64,000 nt of DNA from Oenanthe sinensis (GCA_028671895.1 CM053800.1:24697886-24761885); one strand, 5' to 3'; shown: positions 1-12,235, numbered from the stretch's first letter. Notes: generated from the sequence alone by a model not told the origin. A program made the numbers and translations.

Positions 1-720
1 TAGGGTGATACACCGTTGCAAAATCATTTTTTATAGCCAAGTTCTCACACAAAGTCCTCAGCTCCTTGTTGTCGAATTGCTTCCCATTATCGGAGATCAG
101 CTTGTATGGGATGTCAAACCTACAAACAGTGGTGTTGAGCATAAAACTACTGTGACGGTTGGATTGCTCCCCTTACCAAAAATCAACATATATAGGATAT
201 CAAACCTGTAAATAATGGCGTTGAATACAAAGTCTGTTATCTTCTTAGCTGTTATGGTTACAAGAGGAGCGGTTTATGTCCACTTTGTGAAATAGTTAAC
301 CGCTACTACTGCATATTTGACTCCTCCCTTGCCCTTGGGCAATTCTCCTATCAAATCAATCCCCTACATGGAAAACGGCCATGGGCTTGTCATAGAGGTG
401 AGAGAAGCTACTGGGCTAGTAATGTAGTTTGAATGACTCTGGCATTTGTTACAATCCGGAAAATTTGTAAAAGTCCTTCTTCATAGTAGGCCAATAATAT
501 CATTGCCTAAAAATTTTCATAGCTAGAGAATTACCCCCCTAGTGGTTGCCACATATAACTTCATACACCTCCCTCAAGATGTAAGTGCATTCATCCTCAT
601 GTATAAATTTGAGCAAAGATTGATTGAATCCTCTTCTATATAAAACCCCGTCATACTACACATACCTGGATGCCTTGTAGCAAAGCCTAATGGCTTCCCC
701 TTTGTCTTCAAGAATTTTTC
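1..720 (-). pseudogene. Ty3/gypsy integrase fragment (element E)
   Basis: In minus-strand translation the integrase core is recognisable around 230-360: GIDLIGELPKGKGGVKYAVV followed by a YFTKW motif. This is the first catalytic-Asp block of Tat-type integrases. Remnants of the zinc-binding region lie further right, about 420-700. Several in-frame stops interrupt it, including one just before GIDLIG. The remaining catalytic Asp and Glu blocks would lie beyond the left edge. Integrase inserts the cDNA into the genome; this copy cannot be functional. Confidence 0.8.
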
Positions 721-959
721 CTTCCTTTAAGAATTCCCAAATATTTGTTTTCTACGTGACTTTCTCCTGAATTTCTTCATCAATTGCCATAACCTCTACC
801 CCTGGGACACTTGGCTTCTTCTAAATTTCTAGAGGGATGACTCCTAACATCGCAGCATATTTTTAAGATCCCAATTTGGCCAAGGCATCCGCCTTGAATT
901 TTTGATCTCTGGGCACCTGCTCTATGCAAACCTCTATGAATTTCTTTTTCAAGCGCTTG

Positions 960-1431
960 GCACACTCAAGATATATCTTTGTCCTCGAAGCTCTCGCCTA
1001 GTACCCCCATTCACCTGATATACTACCAACATAGAATCACTTTGAACAATTAAGTGAGTTGCTTTCATTTCTAGGGCAAGTCTCATTCCAGCAATAAAGG
1101 CTTCATACTATGCATCATTGTTAGTGGCTCGGAAGGCAAAGTGAATCACACTCATAAGATGATGCCCTTCAGGGATGATAAGGACTATGCTGGCTTTGGC
1201 TACTTCATTATTCACTACTCCATCGTCATGAAATGTACACCAAAGCTCAGGAACTTCCCTCTCCTTCCTTAGAGAGGTGTGTGATGGTTCTACTGGAACC
1301 AAGGGTCGTTCATAGTTTTCAAAGTATGGTGGAAATTCCAAGATAAAGTCTGCCAAGCCTTTCCCTTTGATAGAATTCATTGGCTTGTACTCGATGTCCA
1401 ATTGCCCCAATTCAACTTCCCACTGCAACAT
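960..1431 (-). pseudogene. Second (archaeal-type) RNase H domain, element E
   Basis: The minus-strand reading gives a tether ending KGKGLADFI, then CTFHDDGVVNN, FRATNNDA, a stop, YEAFIAGMRLALEM and IVQSDSMLVVYQVNG. This series matches the additional RNase H (aRNH) that Tat-clade elements carry between the retroviral-type RNase H and integrase. The usual catalytic DGS reads DDG here. One stop splits the domain near 1108, and the reading frame breaks up below about 960. Confidence 0.8.
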
Positions 1432-2802
1432 TCATCCTGATGTCTCTAGGCGATGCATGACTTGTTTAAGTGGATAAGCCATCCTCACCTTGATTTTGTG
1501 TTCTTGGAAGTAGGGCCATCGCTTCCTTGCTACTAGTATCAAGGCGTAGACTTATTTTTTCATGTTGGATTATCTTGTTTCAGCATCGAGAAGTCTCTTA
1601 CTCACATATTAGACATGTGACTATAAGTCGACCTCTTTCTTCACCAAGACGGCGCTAACCGAATATTCTGAGGCTGCCAATTATAGAATCAATGTTTTTC
1701 CTTCGGTTGGCTTAGCTAGAAGAGGAGGCTTTCCTAAATGTTCTTTTATCTTTTAGAAGGCTTCTTCACATTCTGGAGTCCCAAGAAAATCTTTAGCTGC
1801 CCCCTTGATGGCTCGGAAGAATTTTTTGCATTTGTCTGATGTCTTTGACAGAAATCTGTGGAGAACGGCTATTCTCCCAGTTAGGCTTTTAACTTGCTTG
1901 ACAGTCGTTGATGACTTCATGTCGAGGAGGTCTTGGATCTTAGCGGGATTTTCATTAATTCCCCTACGATTAACTATGAAACCAAGGAATTTTCCCAACT
2001 TTACCAAAAACACACATTTTTTAGGGTTAAGCTTCATCCTGTACTTCCTCAAAATATTGAACATCTCCCCCAAATGCCTTACATAGTCACTGGCTTCCTT
2101 AGACTTTACTAACATGTCATCCACGTATACTTCCTTCGTCTTCCCAATCTGATATTTGAATATCATGTTTACCAACCTTTGATAGGTTGCCCCAACATTG
2201 ATCAGGCTGAATGGCATGCCTATGTAGCAATATAACGATTTGTCTGTGATGAAGGAAGTATGTTCCCGATCAGGCTCATACATTGAAATTTTATTGTACC
2301 CTGAGTATGCATCCATGAAACTAAGGAGTGCATGGCAAGCCGTCACATCTACTAACTGATCAATTCTTGGGAGAGGAAATCTGTCTTTAGGGAAAGCCTT
2401 ATTTAGATCAGTGAAGTCAATACACGTCCTCCACTTCTAGTTGGGCTTCTTAACTAAGACGGGATTATCCAGGCATTCAGGGTTGAAGGATTCTTTAATG
2501 AGGCCAACTTCTAACAACCTATCCACCTCCGCTTGTAATACTTGATCTCTTTCCCCACTGACCGGGTGATGCTTCTGCCTCATCCCATTCTTCTTTGGAT
2601 CAATATTAAGGTGATGACACATTACCTCAGGATCTATTCCCACCATGTCAGCATGACTCCACGCAAAAACATCCATGTTGGATTTCAGAAAGTTTATCAA
2701 CTCCTCTTGTAAGGTAAACTCTAGGAGTGAGCCAATTTTTAGAACTTTTGAAAAATCCTCTAGATCTATTGGAATGGAGAGTGTATCCTCCGCTGGCCCC
2801 AT
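1432..2802 (-). pseudogene. Reverse transcriptase and first RNase H, element E
   Basis: The longest open piece (2346-1753) reads FMDAYSGYNKISMYEPD, then GMPFSLINVGATYQRL, then the catalytic KEVYVDDMLVKSK (YVDD), then CVFLVKLGKFLGFIVNRRGI. Upstream, 2802-2437 carries the usual lead-in ending DNPVLVKKPN, followed by a stop where a Trp is expected, then CIDFTDLNKAFPKD. Below 1750 is a degraded RNase H (SEYSVSAVLVKKE, then YYVSKRLLDAETR) with at least four stops. The RT palm motifs are well preserved, but the frame is not continuous. Confidence 0.9.
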
Positions 2803-3394
2803 TTTTCTATCGCAAGAGGTAGTCGAGGGTCCAGGTCAAAGTCAAAGTCATCTTTCTCATCCCTTCCACTAGAGGGCGCGCCCTCCCTCCCCTTTGGAGA
2901 GTTTTGAAAATTTTCTTCCAACTCAATGATGGGGAGAGACTCGTGAAAAAATGTTTTACCCTTTCTCCTCCTGGCCAAGGCTTGTTATTCAGTCTCTTCG
3001 TCACTTGCATGTTCCACAATCCCTTCCACGAACTCCACCGTAGGAGGTGCTTCCAACTTCAAAACTTGATGACAGGGCTTGTCCTCAATATACAAGGCTT
3101 TTTCTTCATGATCTTCTTCCTCAGAGAATTCTATCATATACAGAACATTCACTATGGCTTTTCCTTGGCTTTCTACCATGTTGTTCAACAGTGGTTGTCT
3201 TAGATCTCTTATCTTCTCAAACACCTTTACTGATTTGTTATAGCATTCCCTTGAATCAAATTGGCATACCTTCACACATCCTATCCCAGCAGGCGTGGGA
3301 AACTTCATAGATAAGTGATAGATGAAAGTGATGACTCTCATCTCTTTTAGAAGTGGCCTTCCAATCATGGCGTTGTGAGCTGACTCCTAGTCTA
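2803..3394 (-). pseudogene. Protease-RT linker, element E
   Basis: The minus-strand open piece 3368-2985 (starting MIGRPLLKEM) continues the protease C-terminus: the HNAMIGRPLL block is the conserved post-active-site motif of Tat proteases. The rest is a charged linker of low conservation that leads into RT and is broken by a frame change near 2980. No separate gene is needed to explain this stretch. Confidence 0.6.
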
Positions 3395-3865
3395 CTACCA
3401 AAAAATCGATGATCTATGTCGATGATAACACTCATTCTCCAAGAGTGACAGTAAGGCAGATAGTTCCCTTAGCAGGGATAGACTCTCCTCTGAAACCATA
3501 AAGGAAGATGCTTTCAACGGTCTTGTCTTTATCAAGAAGTCACATCTTCTAGTATGTGCTATAGTATAGGATGTTTGCTGAGCTTCCATTATCTACAAAA
3601 ACCCGATGGAAATTAATCGTCCCGATTTTTATTACTGCTACCGGGGCATCATTATGTGGGTGATGTACCCACCTGGCGTACTCCTCTGTGAAAGGAATGT
3701 CTGTGGACTCTCCTCTAAAAAGTTTTGTTGGCCTTGAAGACAGGCTATTGATATTAGTGAGAGGTCGGTATTTGGTTTCCTTTGCGTACCTCTCCATTGC
3801 GCTCCTTCCATCTCCTGTAATATGGTGTCCCCTAAATATAGTGTGTATGCTGTTAGCTCTGACAA
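3395..3865 (-). pseudogene. Aspartic protease, element E
   Basis: The active-site region reads VFVDNGSSANILYY around 3550-3600 on the minus strand; DNGSS replaces the common D(T/S)GSS-type site. Upstream is the typical FTEEYARWVHHPHNDAPVA lead-in. Stops follow directly after the active site and again near 3410. In a live element this protease would cut the Gag-Pol polyprotein. It sits between the gag zinc-knuckle piece (4058-3888) and RT, as expected. Confidence 0.8.
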
Positions 3866-3887
3866 AGGTAGAATCTGAGGCCGGTTC

Positions 3888-4058
3888 CTAATAGTTTGCT
3901 CCTAGGCCGGGTATACTTTCCCTCCTTTTTAGAGGATGATTGACTCTGTACTTCTTCACCCAATCAGTGAGGTACCCTTCCTTTATTAAAACTTCAACTT
4001 CATCTTTCTGTTGTCGACATTCGTGAGTGTCGTGCCCACTAGATTCATGGTATTCACA
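3888..4058 (-). pseudogene. Gag C-terminus with zinc knuckle, element E
   Basis: The reading CEYHESSGHDTHECRQQKDE followed by VEVLIKEGYLTDWVKK is the Tat-type Gag nucleocapsid motif (C-x2-H-like zinc knuckle, then the ELIxxGYL helix). It stops at 3888. The N-terminal side is cut exactly by copia A at 4063/4064 and resumes at 20557. The open frame visible across 4256-3888 is a chance read-through from ORF3 of copia A into this gag and is not a natural protein. Confidence 0.8.
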
Positions 4059-4063
4059 ATACT
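4059..4063. repeat. Target-site duplication ATACT, left copy (copia A)
   Basis: ATACT at 4059-4063 abuts the TGTTATTCC terminus of A and recurs at 20552-20556 just outside the other terminus (CCTAACA). A 5-bp duplication is the usual size for copia integrase. The undisturbed second copy of this gag segment at 20970-21010 contains a single ATACT, which confirms the empty-site sequence. Confidence 0.9.
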
Positions 4064-4074
4064 TGTTATTCCTT
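4064..4074 (-). repeat. 11-bp remnant of the 3' LTR of A
   Basis: TGTTATTCCTT equals the first 11 bases (plus-strand order) of the intact LTR at 19432. It lies right against the ATACT target duplication. From 4075 the sequence is ORF3 coding sequence, so about 1.1 kb of LTR and the end of the internal region are missing. Confidence 0.8.
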
Positions 4075-7000
4075 TGAATAATTGATAGCAAGGCTTCAGG
4101 ATTTGAGTTGCTTTCTTTGGCAGCCTTTTGTGCATCTTCATTCATTTTTCTTGTTTGAGCAATGAACTCATTCAATTCTCCTTTTTCTACCGCCTTTGTC
4201 ACCAACTCAGTGCTTCTCTTCAAATCTTCAATTCTTTTCCTTTCTCTCTCAATCATTGATTGAGTTTCTCTTTCCCTAGAAATCCTTCTAGCTTCTAGAT
4301 CAGTTTCAAACTTCTTGAATTATTCCTTTTTCTCTAATTCATCTTTGGGAGAATTAGATGACTTAGATCTTTTTGAAAACTGATTATCCCTGTTACTTCT
4401 GTATTTAAATCTTTTTGTTGCAGAACCACCAATGCCACTTGTCTTGTCCATACCAGAACCACCTACACAACCACTACCACTGCCTTTGTGATCACCATTA
4501 TCACCATCTCCCTTCTTCTTTGTATTCTTCCCCTTTTTGTTATCATCAATTGGAGGGGGTGGTGGCATTCTGTCAAGAAACTTTTGAAGAATGGAAGCAT
4601 GAAGACTTTGACCTGCAATTATAGCATCCATTTTCTTTTCTAGAGATTCCACTCTAGTTTCCAAAGCTGCAAAGTTCTTTGATTCCTTGAAGAGCTTGTC
4701 TTTGATGTGATTCAAGGTGTTGAATAGTAGCTTTTCATCCAATCTCCTGTCAAAAGCATCCTTGTTGGTAGTTATAGAGTCCTTGATAATCTCCGGTTCC
4801 CTCTTCACTCCTGTCACTGTGATCTTGTAAATTTTCAGTGTCTCTCTCATATAGTGAGCAACTATCCTTTGAGTAGGATCTTCAATTTCTCCTTCCACCA
4901 TTGCCCTCCTATATTGAGAAAGAATCTCAATTTCAGCAGCTTCTAAGGAACCATCAATTGTGCTCATCCATGACTCCTCATCATAATCTTCTTCTAGCTC
5001 TTCAGGTGCCATATAACATGTGTCTGTTGTATTGGCAATGCTCTCCTTCAGATTCCTGGTCCTTTGTTCTGTATGATCAATTCCCAAGAGTTGTTCTGCC
5101 TCCCTGTTACTTGAAGTAGCCAACCGCTGATATTGTGGATTGGGATGGATGAAATTATATGGATCTAATTCACCAGCATCAACTTCATCTTCAATGTCCT
5201 TAGGAATTCCACTCTCACTAGCTTCTGCATTGATACTCCCTCTATCTCCTTGACACCCACCTCTTCTGCCATCAACTCATTTTCCAACTCCTGTGCAAAT
5301 AGAAGAATTATTTTATCTCTCTCACTCATCTCTCTATTTTGCATCAGGATCTCATTTTGGAATCTCACCTCTCCCTTACTCATTTTCTGTGCACCATCTA
5401 AGGTGGGGCCCTCAACTGTTTCACTCTCATTCCTAGAAGAATTAGGAATGTTTTCACTCTCTCCCTCTCCTTTTACCAGGCTGCAATCCTGCCTCTCACT
5501 CAACTCACTCATTCCTAAGAGTGTTTGTGCAACATCAATTGATTGAGCATCAATTGATGTAAAGATATTAACAGTTGAGGTGTTTGGGATATCCATCGAT
5601 TGATGCATACTCATCGATTGATCTTGAGTATCGATCGATGGCTTATCAGTCAATGGTTGTATATCAATTGATGAAGGAACATCAATTGATGGAGTAGAAA
5701 TAGTTGAGGAAATGATTTGAGAAGAGATATTTTTAATAATATGAGAAATGGATTCCTGAATATCCTGAGAAAAAGATTCAAGAGAGAGTGTTGGTTTCTC
5801 CTTGAAAAATAAAGAAGGAGAATCTGAAAATGTTTGATAATCTATCAAAAAAATTTCTGAAGAAATTTGTTGGGATGGAGAAGTAAGAATAGAAGGGATT
5901 GAAATTGAGAGAGAATGGGGTTGTATCTCATCATTTATATGAGATGCATCAATCTGACTTTGACAAGGCTCCACCACAGTTTCCTGTGATTTTGCAGTGT
6001 GTGATTCCTCATGTGCAAAGGTGACTTTCTTTCTTCTACTTTCATATGGTGTTATTGTTTTGGCCTGTGTGTCCCCAAATTGGTTCTGTGCCCCTGGTTG
6101 TGTGCTATTTTCAATATTGTCATCCTTTTGAGAGGATGACAATAAGGATGTGGTATTTTCCATATTAACATCCACAGTCTTTTAGGAGACTGTGGACTGG
6201 CTTGGTTGAGGTTGCTCACCCTCACTCTCCTTATGCTTCTGGGTTCTTTAATGTTCCCCAGTTCCCTCACCACTTACATCTCCTTCTAGTCTATCTACCA
6301 TAACAGTTGTTTTTCTTTTCTTGGATTTTTCAACAACAGGTTTTTGAGAACCTGTTGAGGTTGGCCTTTTAGATTTAGACTTTGAAACTGGATGTGTGGC
6401 TTGGGTAGGAGGGTTGGGGTCATTACTAACACCCTTCATAGCCACAAAAGGCAAAGAAGATTGGGGACTGGAAGAAGTTAAAGTAGAGATAAATACCTGA
6501 ACAAAAGGAGGATAGATCAATTCCACATTACTGTGAAGATTGATCCTTACCAAGTCTTTAAAGACCCTTTTGTTTTGAGTCCAGCAATCCAAAACTTCTG
6601 TACTCCTGTCAATCTCAATATTCTTGATAAAGTGGTTAATAACAATCATAATAAATCTAGCATAATAAATATGATTTGATCTATTTATTTTATTTTCCAA
6701 TTTGGCAGACATTTCATTGAGTAACAGGCTACCTAAATTATGATATCTATCATATAAAATGTTATACCCTACTTATTGCATACTTGTTATTATTGCATCA
6801 AAATTACTAACCTTACCAGAAAAACACTTTATTATTCCATCAAAGAAATATGACCATTCTTTTCTTAGATTCTTTCTAACTATACTTCCTAGACTAGCAT
6901 CAGGAGCAGTGTAATTGATTTCTCTAAGCATGCTTCTAATTTCTGTGTCATTGGGTGAATTTTCTGTATTATTTGCAGGAAGATTTAAACATTCACCCAA

Positions 7001-7270
7001 GACTATAGTGGTTAGAATATACCTCTGTCCTTTGCAATCAAAGGAGATTGAAGAAAAATCATCTGCTACTTCTGCAGTTGTCCAGAACTCTTCGACTAGA
7101 TTGCACACTATCTTTGGTGCTTCTGTGAGGGCCTTTGATATCCTTGAACTTCTTAGGAATTCTATTAGAGGATGTAATTCTGTTGGGGCTTCCTCCACCA
7201 CAGTGCAAGCAACAAAGTTGTTGAGTTCATAGTAGAATCCATATTGTGAGATTTTCTTTGATGATGCCAT
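4075..7270 (-). pseudogene. ORF3 ('env-like position' protein) of copia A, broken
   Basis: Starts with MASSKKISQYGFYYELNNF at 7270 and runs in pieces 7270-6773, 6712-6248, 6175-5165, 5123-4320 and 4256-4075, separated by stops and frameshifts. The N-terminal domain shares LRKEWSYFFDGIIKCFSGK and nearby blocks with ORF3 of B. The middle is a Ser/Asp-rich disordered stretch in which TCAATTGAT motifs encode repeated S-I-D or S-M-D. The distal part has a coiled-coil-like segment (LETRVESLEKKMDAIIAG), a PPPPP run and a basic Gly/Lys/Ser-rich tail. No signal peptide or membrane span is visible, so 'envelope' is a positional label only. The C-terminus is lost in the 3' deletion. Confidence 0.75.
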
Positions 7271-7828
7271 AAGTGTGTTTGAAGATGAGATGAGAATTAA
7301 TTGGCAAACTTTTAGTAATTAATAGAAACATCAATTAGATAGTAGAAATTAGGGTTATTAGCAAGATATAGATACAGAGAGAGAGTTCAAATATTGAGAA
7401 AAAGAATTCGTTAGTAAAAATTGCAAGTAAGAAGGAACATATGTTTTAATCTCACTATTTATATTTACTGATTTCTCAATCAATTTCTTACTCAAAATAG
7501 AACTTAATCGACCATTAAAAAAAATGAAAAGTAAAAGTTACCAATTTTGGTAATCGACTGTTATACGTACAGGAATGTATGTATTAATCAATTGATAAAA
7601 TGAGTAATCAACGGCTATATTTTTGTACAGATCAATTGATGACATGGACCCCTTTAAATTCCAGGTCATCAATGTAAATCTTGTTCATCGACAGGTACAC
7701 TTATCCATCGATAAATAAATATATCATCAATTGATATATTTATCTGTCGATAGCTACAAATATCCATCGATAAGAATAATGTTTATCAATTGATTAATGA
7801 AGAATCAATAGATTAACATAGTCAATGG

Positions 7829-7883
<55 letters not shown>

Positions 7884-7903
7884 CTTGTCAGATATTTAAA
7901 ACA
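7271..7903 (-). other. pol-ORF3 spacer of copia A, motif-rich
   Basis: No ORF. At 7500-7830 there are many TCAATTGAT and TCGATAN-type motifs on both strands, equivalent in place to the motif cluster between pol and ORF3 of B. A long TA microsatellite follows. ORF3 leader sequence lies at 7271-7480. Confidence 0.7.
7831..7883. repeat. (TA)n microsatellite in copia A
   Basis: About 50 bp of uninterrupted TA alternation directly downstream (minus sense) of the pol stop. Confidence 0.95.
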
Positions 7904-10900
7904 TTAAATATAATTAAGCATACTTAAATCACAGACCAATCCATTGAAGGTAGATTCGTCTAATGGTTTGGTAAAAATGTCTGCAAGTTGTCTTTCACTA
8001 GGGACAAAATGTAATTCAACTATACCATTCATTACATGTTCCCTAATGAAGTGATACCTTATGTCAATGTGGTTGGTTTTGGAATGTTGCACAGGATTTT
8101 CTATTATAGCAATGGCACTTGTATTATCACAGAAAATAGGAATCTTGTTCATGTTGAACCCATAGTCAAGTAGTTGATTCCTCATCCATAATATTTGTGC
8201 ACAGCAACTTCTAGCTGCAATGTATTCAGCCTCTGCAGTAGATGTAGACACTGAATTTTGCTTTTTGCTGAACCATGATACAAGCTTATTTCCTAGAAAT
8301 TGACAAGAGCCTGTAGTACTTTGTCTATCAATTCTGTAACCTGCATAGTCTGCATCTGAATAACCAATTAGATCAAATCCAGAATCTCTAGGATACCAAA
8401 TTCCATGATTTGGAGTTCCCTTGAGATATCTGAATATTCTTTTTATTGCAATCAAATGAGATTCTCTAGGATCAGCCTGAAATCTAGCACAAAGACATGT
8501 AGCAAACATTATGTCTGGCCTACTTGCAGTTAAATAAAGTAATGAGCCAACCATGCCTCTATAACTTGAAATGTCCACCATAGCTTCCTTAGTATTTAGT
8601 TCAAGTTTAGTTGCAGTGGCCATGGGAGTTTTTGCAAAAAAACATTCACTTAAATCAAATCTTTTTAATAAATCAGAAATATATTTGGTTTGATTTATGA
8701 AAATGCCATTTTTGACTTGTTTGACTTGCAAACCAAGAAAATAAGTAAGTTCTCACATCATGCTCATTTCATATTTACTTTGCATCAACTTAGCAAACTT
8801 TTGACAAAGTTTTTCATTAGTTGAGCCAAAAATAATGTCATCTACATAGATTTGAACAAGAATCATAGAGCCACTAACATTTCTATGAAAGAGAGTTTTG
8901 TCAACAGTACTTCTTGTGAAGTGATTCTCAATCAGGAATTTAGATAGAGTTTCATATCAGGCCCTAGGTGCTTGTTTTTATCCATAAAGTGCCTTCAGAA
9001 GATAGTACACAAATCCAGGATGAACAGAATCAATAAAACTAGGAGGTTGTTCTACATATACTTCCTCTTCTAGTTCTCCATTGAGAAAGACACTTTTCAC
9101 ATCCATCTGATACACCTTGAAATTTGCATGAGCAGCATATGCTAGAAAGATTCTGATTGCTTCCAACCTTGCAACTGGTGCAAATGTTTCATCAAAATCT
9201 ATGCCTTCTTCTTGTGAATAGCGCTTTGTCACTAATCTTGCTTTATTCCTTGTCACTGTACCAGATTCATCCATTTTGTTTCTAAATACCCACTTTGTGC
9301 CAATGACAGACTTGTTCTTTGGTTTGGGCACCAGCTTCCATACCTTGTTCCTTTCAAACTGATTCAACTCTTCTTGCATAGCAATTATCCAATCAGGATC
9401 ATTCAAGGCTTATTCAATCCTTTTTGGTTCTTCTTGAGATAGAAAGCTGCTATACAAGCATTCATTTTGAGTTGCACTTCTGGTTTTGACTCCATCATTT
9501 GCATCTCCAATAATTAATTCAAAGGGATGGCTTTTTGTCTATTTTCTTTGAGATGGTAAATTTGTTCTTGAAGACGATGCTTCATGATCATTGAAAGTGT
9601 TTTGATCATTGTGATGTGATTGACTATTTGAGAACCCTCCCCCTGAGATGGACACTCCACTTGAAGATTGTTGGGCAGAGTTGTTATCCATCGAATGATT
9701 ATCAATTGATGTATTATCAGTCGATTGAAGATTGTCAACTGACAACTTATTTGTTGATGTATTGACATCAATTGATGGGAGGATTCTAGGTAGTTGATTT
9801 CTTGAAATTTCCACATCATCATCACTATCTTCAATATTGCTTGTTGATTCATTTTCAAAATGCAATAGGTCATGAAATCCTTCATCAAACAACCCTTGAA
9901 TTTTCTTGTCATCAAAGACTACATGCATAGATTCCATAACAATGTGTAATCTAAGATTGTAGACTCTATATGCTTTGCTTGTTATTCCATATTCAACAAA
10001 TATAGCTTCATCATCCTTGGCCTCAAATTTTCCTAGATTTTCACCTTGATTTCTCAGTACAAAGCATTTGCAACCAAATACATGAAGAAAGTTAATTGTT
10101 GGCTTCTTGTCCTTCTTTGTCAACTGATATGCAGTTTTGCCTTAAATTTGATTGACCATAGAAATATTCTGAATGTAGCAAGCAGTATTAATTGCTTCTG
10201 CCCAGAAGTATGTAGGTAGTTTTGCTTCTTGTAACATAGTTCTAGCAGCTTCAATCAAGGTCCTATTTTTCCTTTCAACTACTCCATTTTGTTGTGGAGT
10301 TCTTGGTGCAGAGAAATGATGAGTGATACCTTTTTCTTCACAAATTTCTTTCATTATTGCATTCTTGAATTCAGTACCATTATCACTTCTAATTTTTTTG
10401 ACCTTCTATTCAGTGCCATTGTCAACATTCTTCACATGATTGATAATTAATTTACTTGCCTCATTCTTAGAGTGTGAGAAATATACCCATGAAAATCTTG
10501 TAAAGTCATCCACAATGACTAAGGCATATTTCTTTTTGGCAATTGACATGATGTTGACTGGACCAAATAAATCCATGTGTAATAATTCCAAAGGCTTATC
10601 AATTGATGATTCAGACTTAGACTTAAATGGTGCTTTTCTTTGTTTTCCCTTTTGACAGGCATCACAAAGTCCATCCTTGGTGAATTCCATCTGTGGAATG
10701 CCTCTAACCAGATTCTTTCTGACCAATAGATTCATGGCTTTGAAATTCAAATGGGCTAGTTTCTTGTGCCAAATCCAACTTTCATCTGAATTGGCTTTGC
10801 TCAGTAGGCATGTCATTGAATTTGCCTTTACAGAGTGAAAATCAGCCACATAGACATTTCCTTTTCTTTCTCCAGTTAAGAGAATTTCACCAGATTCCTT

Positions 10901-11200
10901 GTTGGCTATGATGCATAATCCAGTTGTAAACCACACACCATTACCATTATCACAAAGTTGACTAATACTGAGCAAGTTGTGCTTCAATCCATCAACTAGT
11001 GCTACAGGTTCAATGATAACATTTTTTTTTTGCAATATCCCAGGGTGAAACCTTTGTTGTTATCTCCAAAAGTAACTCATGGGTCAGCCTTTTCCAAAAA
11101 CTTAGTGAGCAGAGACAAGTCTCCAGTCATATTCCTTGAGCATCCACTATCCAAATACCAAAGATTTTTCTTCCTGTTTCCCTGCACACGCATAAAACAA
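7904..11200 (-). pseudogene. Copia pol polyprotein of A (PR-INT-RT-RNase H), broken
   Basis: Minus-strand order: protease block (LWYLDSGCSRNMTG, with N for the usual H) near 11130; GAG-pre-integrase; INT zinc finger (HKKLAHLNFKAMN, then CDACQKGKQRK); INT core (LLHMDLFGPVN, IRSDNGTEFKN, TPQQNGVVERKNRTLIEAA); a Ser/Asp/Asn-rich hinge; RT (NDPDWIIAMQEELNQFERN, FAPVARLEAIRIF, QIYVDDIIFGSTN); RNase H (SASTAEAEYIAA-like block, CDNTSAIAIIENPVQHSKT); stop after MLNYI at 7904. All catalytic blocks are recognisable, but about nine stops or frame changes are present, for example after KVKNVDNGTE, in LYG-stop-KQAPRA, and a TGG-to-TGA before YETLSKF. Confidence 0.93.
9637..9646 (-). other. PPT-like tract in the pol hinge of A
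   Basis: Minus-strand TCAGGGGGAG between INT and RT, at the same place as TTAGGGGGAGC tracts in B and CAGGGGGAGC tracts in C. It resembles the 3' PPT of B (TAGGGGGAGAT). Confidence 0.5.
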
Positions 11201-11203
11201 TCA
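11182..11203 (-). promoter_or_regulatory. gag stop / splice-acceptor-like CAG at gag-pol junction, A
   Basis: On the minus strand gag ends ...KTT-TGA (11203-11201), followed by a T-rich stretch and GTGTGCAG|GGAAA. The AG (11183-11182) is 19 nt past the stop. Pol continues from CAG as Q-G-N in a different frame. Equivalent arrangements occur in B and C. Confidence 0.5.
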
Positions 11204-11246
11204 AGTTGTTTTTGGTACCCAAGTTGCCATGGGTCCTCTTTCATTA

Positions 11247-11251
11247 GTTGC
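11247..11251. repeat. Target-site duplication GTTGC, left copy (F solo LTR)
   Basis: GTTGC precedes the TGTGACGCCC terminus and recurs at 16969-16973 after the ...TTATTACA terminus. A 5-bp target duplication flanking a single LTR shows a solo LTR made by recombination between the two LTRs of one insertion. Confidence 0.92.
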
Positions 11252-11939
11252 TGTGACGCCCCCAGATCCGGGGTCAGGGATCCGGGTCATCACGGTCCAA
11301 TTTTCACCACAATAACATCACTCACCTGCTTTAACTATTATAATAACCAATCATAAAAGCAGTGACCCCAAACCAAATACACAACTCAAGTTATAGTCTC
11401 AGGAAACGAACTTAAAATAGTAACAGTTATTACAAACCAATGTATCCTCAGGATCTCACACTACTAATATAACTTCCACATGATGTTAATTAGAAGTAAA
11501 CATTAATCCAAGATCTACTGTCACATTACATATTTTTCAATAAGTCTAGGATTCTAATCTGGAATCCCGCCTTTCTTGCACCATTTATCGAAGTCCTGAA
11601 CCTGGCTAGCTCAAGCTCGAATCTTCCTGTTCCTTAACATAATACCCGAGGTAGACAATTCATAGTCATCTCTTTCTGCAAGGTATAAGATTTACAAAAA
11701 GGAAGAATGAGCCAAATAATGCTCAGCAAGTTATTTATCAGAATATTTCAAGGAAAAGGTGATAGCCATAATTATCCCAACTGGATATTAAACAATAAAG
11801 TACATAACTAGCAATCTGATTGAAGATGTATAGCCAGCTATATCTCGACAATAAATGACACAAGATTCACGATGCAAGAAGATATTCACAACAATAATGC
11901 AGTTCACGTTACTGCAATACAACAATTTAAGTTCATAAT

Positions 11940-12235
11940 TTTTTAGACTGACAGTATCAATAACTTAGCACAATGGCCTCAATCACCGAGTACCATTCGT
12001 TTGAGTACCAATAAGCAAGCAGTTCAATATACTGCGAAAAGAATGAATGAAAGCTCAACAATTCCCATTAACACTATCAGTAACTTAGCACCATGGCTTT
12101 CGTTATAGTGTAGGAACAATGAAACTGATATATGCAAATAAAACAGTACTCAAAACAACAACCAACTCATAGTGGATTACATTCCCGTTGACACTATCGG
12201 TAACTCAGCACCTAGGCTTTCGTTACAGTGCAACG
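11940..12235 (-). repeat. Repeated hairpin units in the solo F LTR
   Basis: Three diverged units each carry CACTATC(A/G)GTAAC, a 'TTAGCACNNTGG' core, then CTTTCGTTAYAGTG, so each has CACTAT near one end and an ATAGTG-like arm near the other. The same unit is repeated in the F LTR at 48120-48440. Confidence 0.7.

Larger units (their letters stand above)
1..4063 (-). mobile_element. Ty3/gypsy Tat-lineage retrotransposon E, 3' part
   Basis: Minus-strand gag C-terminus, protease, RT, RNase H, a second RNase H and integrase follow one another from 4058 down to the left edge. The element is continuous with 20557-23353; copia A sits between the halves. The second RNase H after the RT-RNase H block is characteristic of the Tat clade (Ogre/Retand/TatIV-VI), and the PBS at 22423-22442 is not the initiator-Met type. 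Every domain carries stops or frameshifts, so the copy is dead. The 3' LTR lies outside the window. Confidence 0.9.

Noticed and set aside
3888..4256. Continuous 122-aa ORF with coiled coil and zinc knuckle
   Set aside because: It crosses the A/E insertion border at 4063/4064: the first part is ORF3 of A and the second is gag of E.
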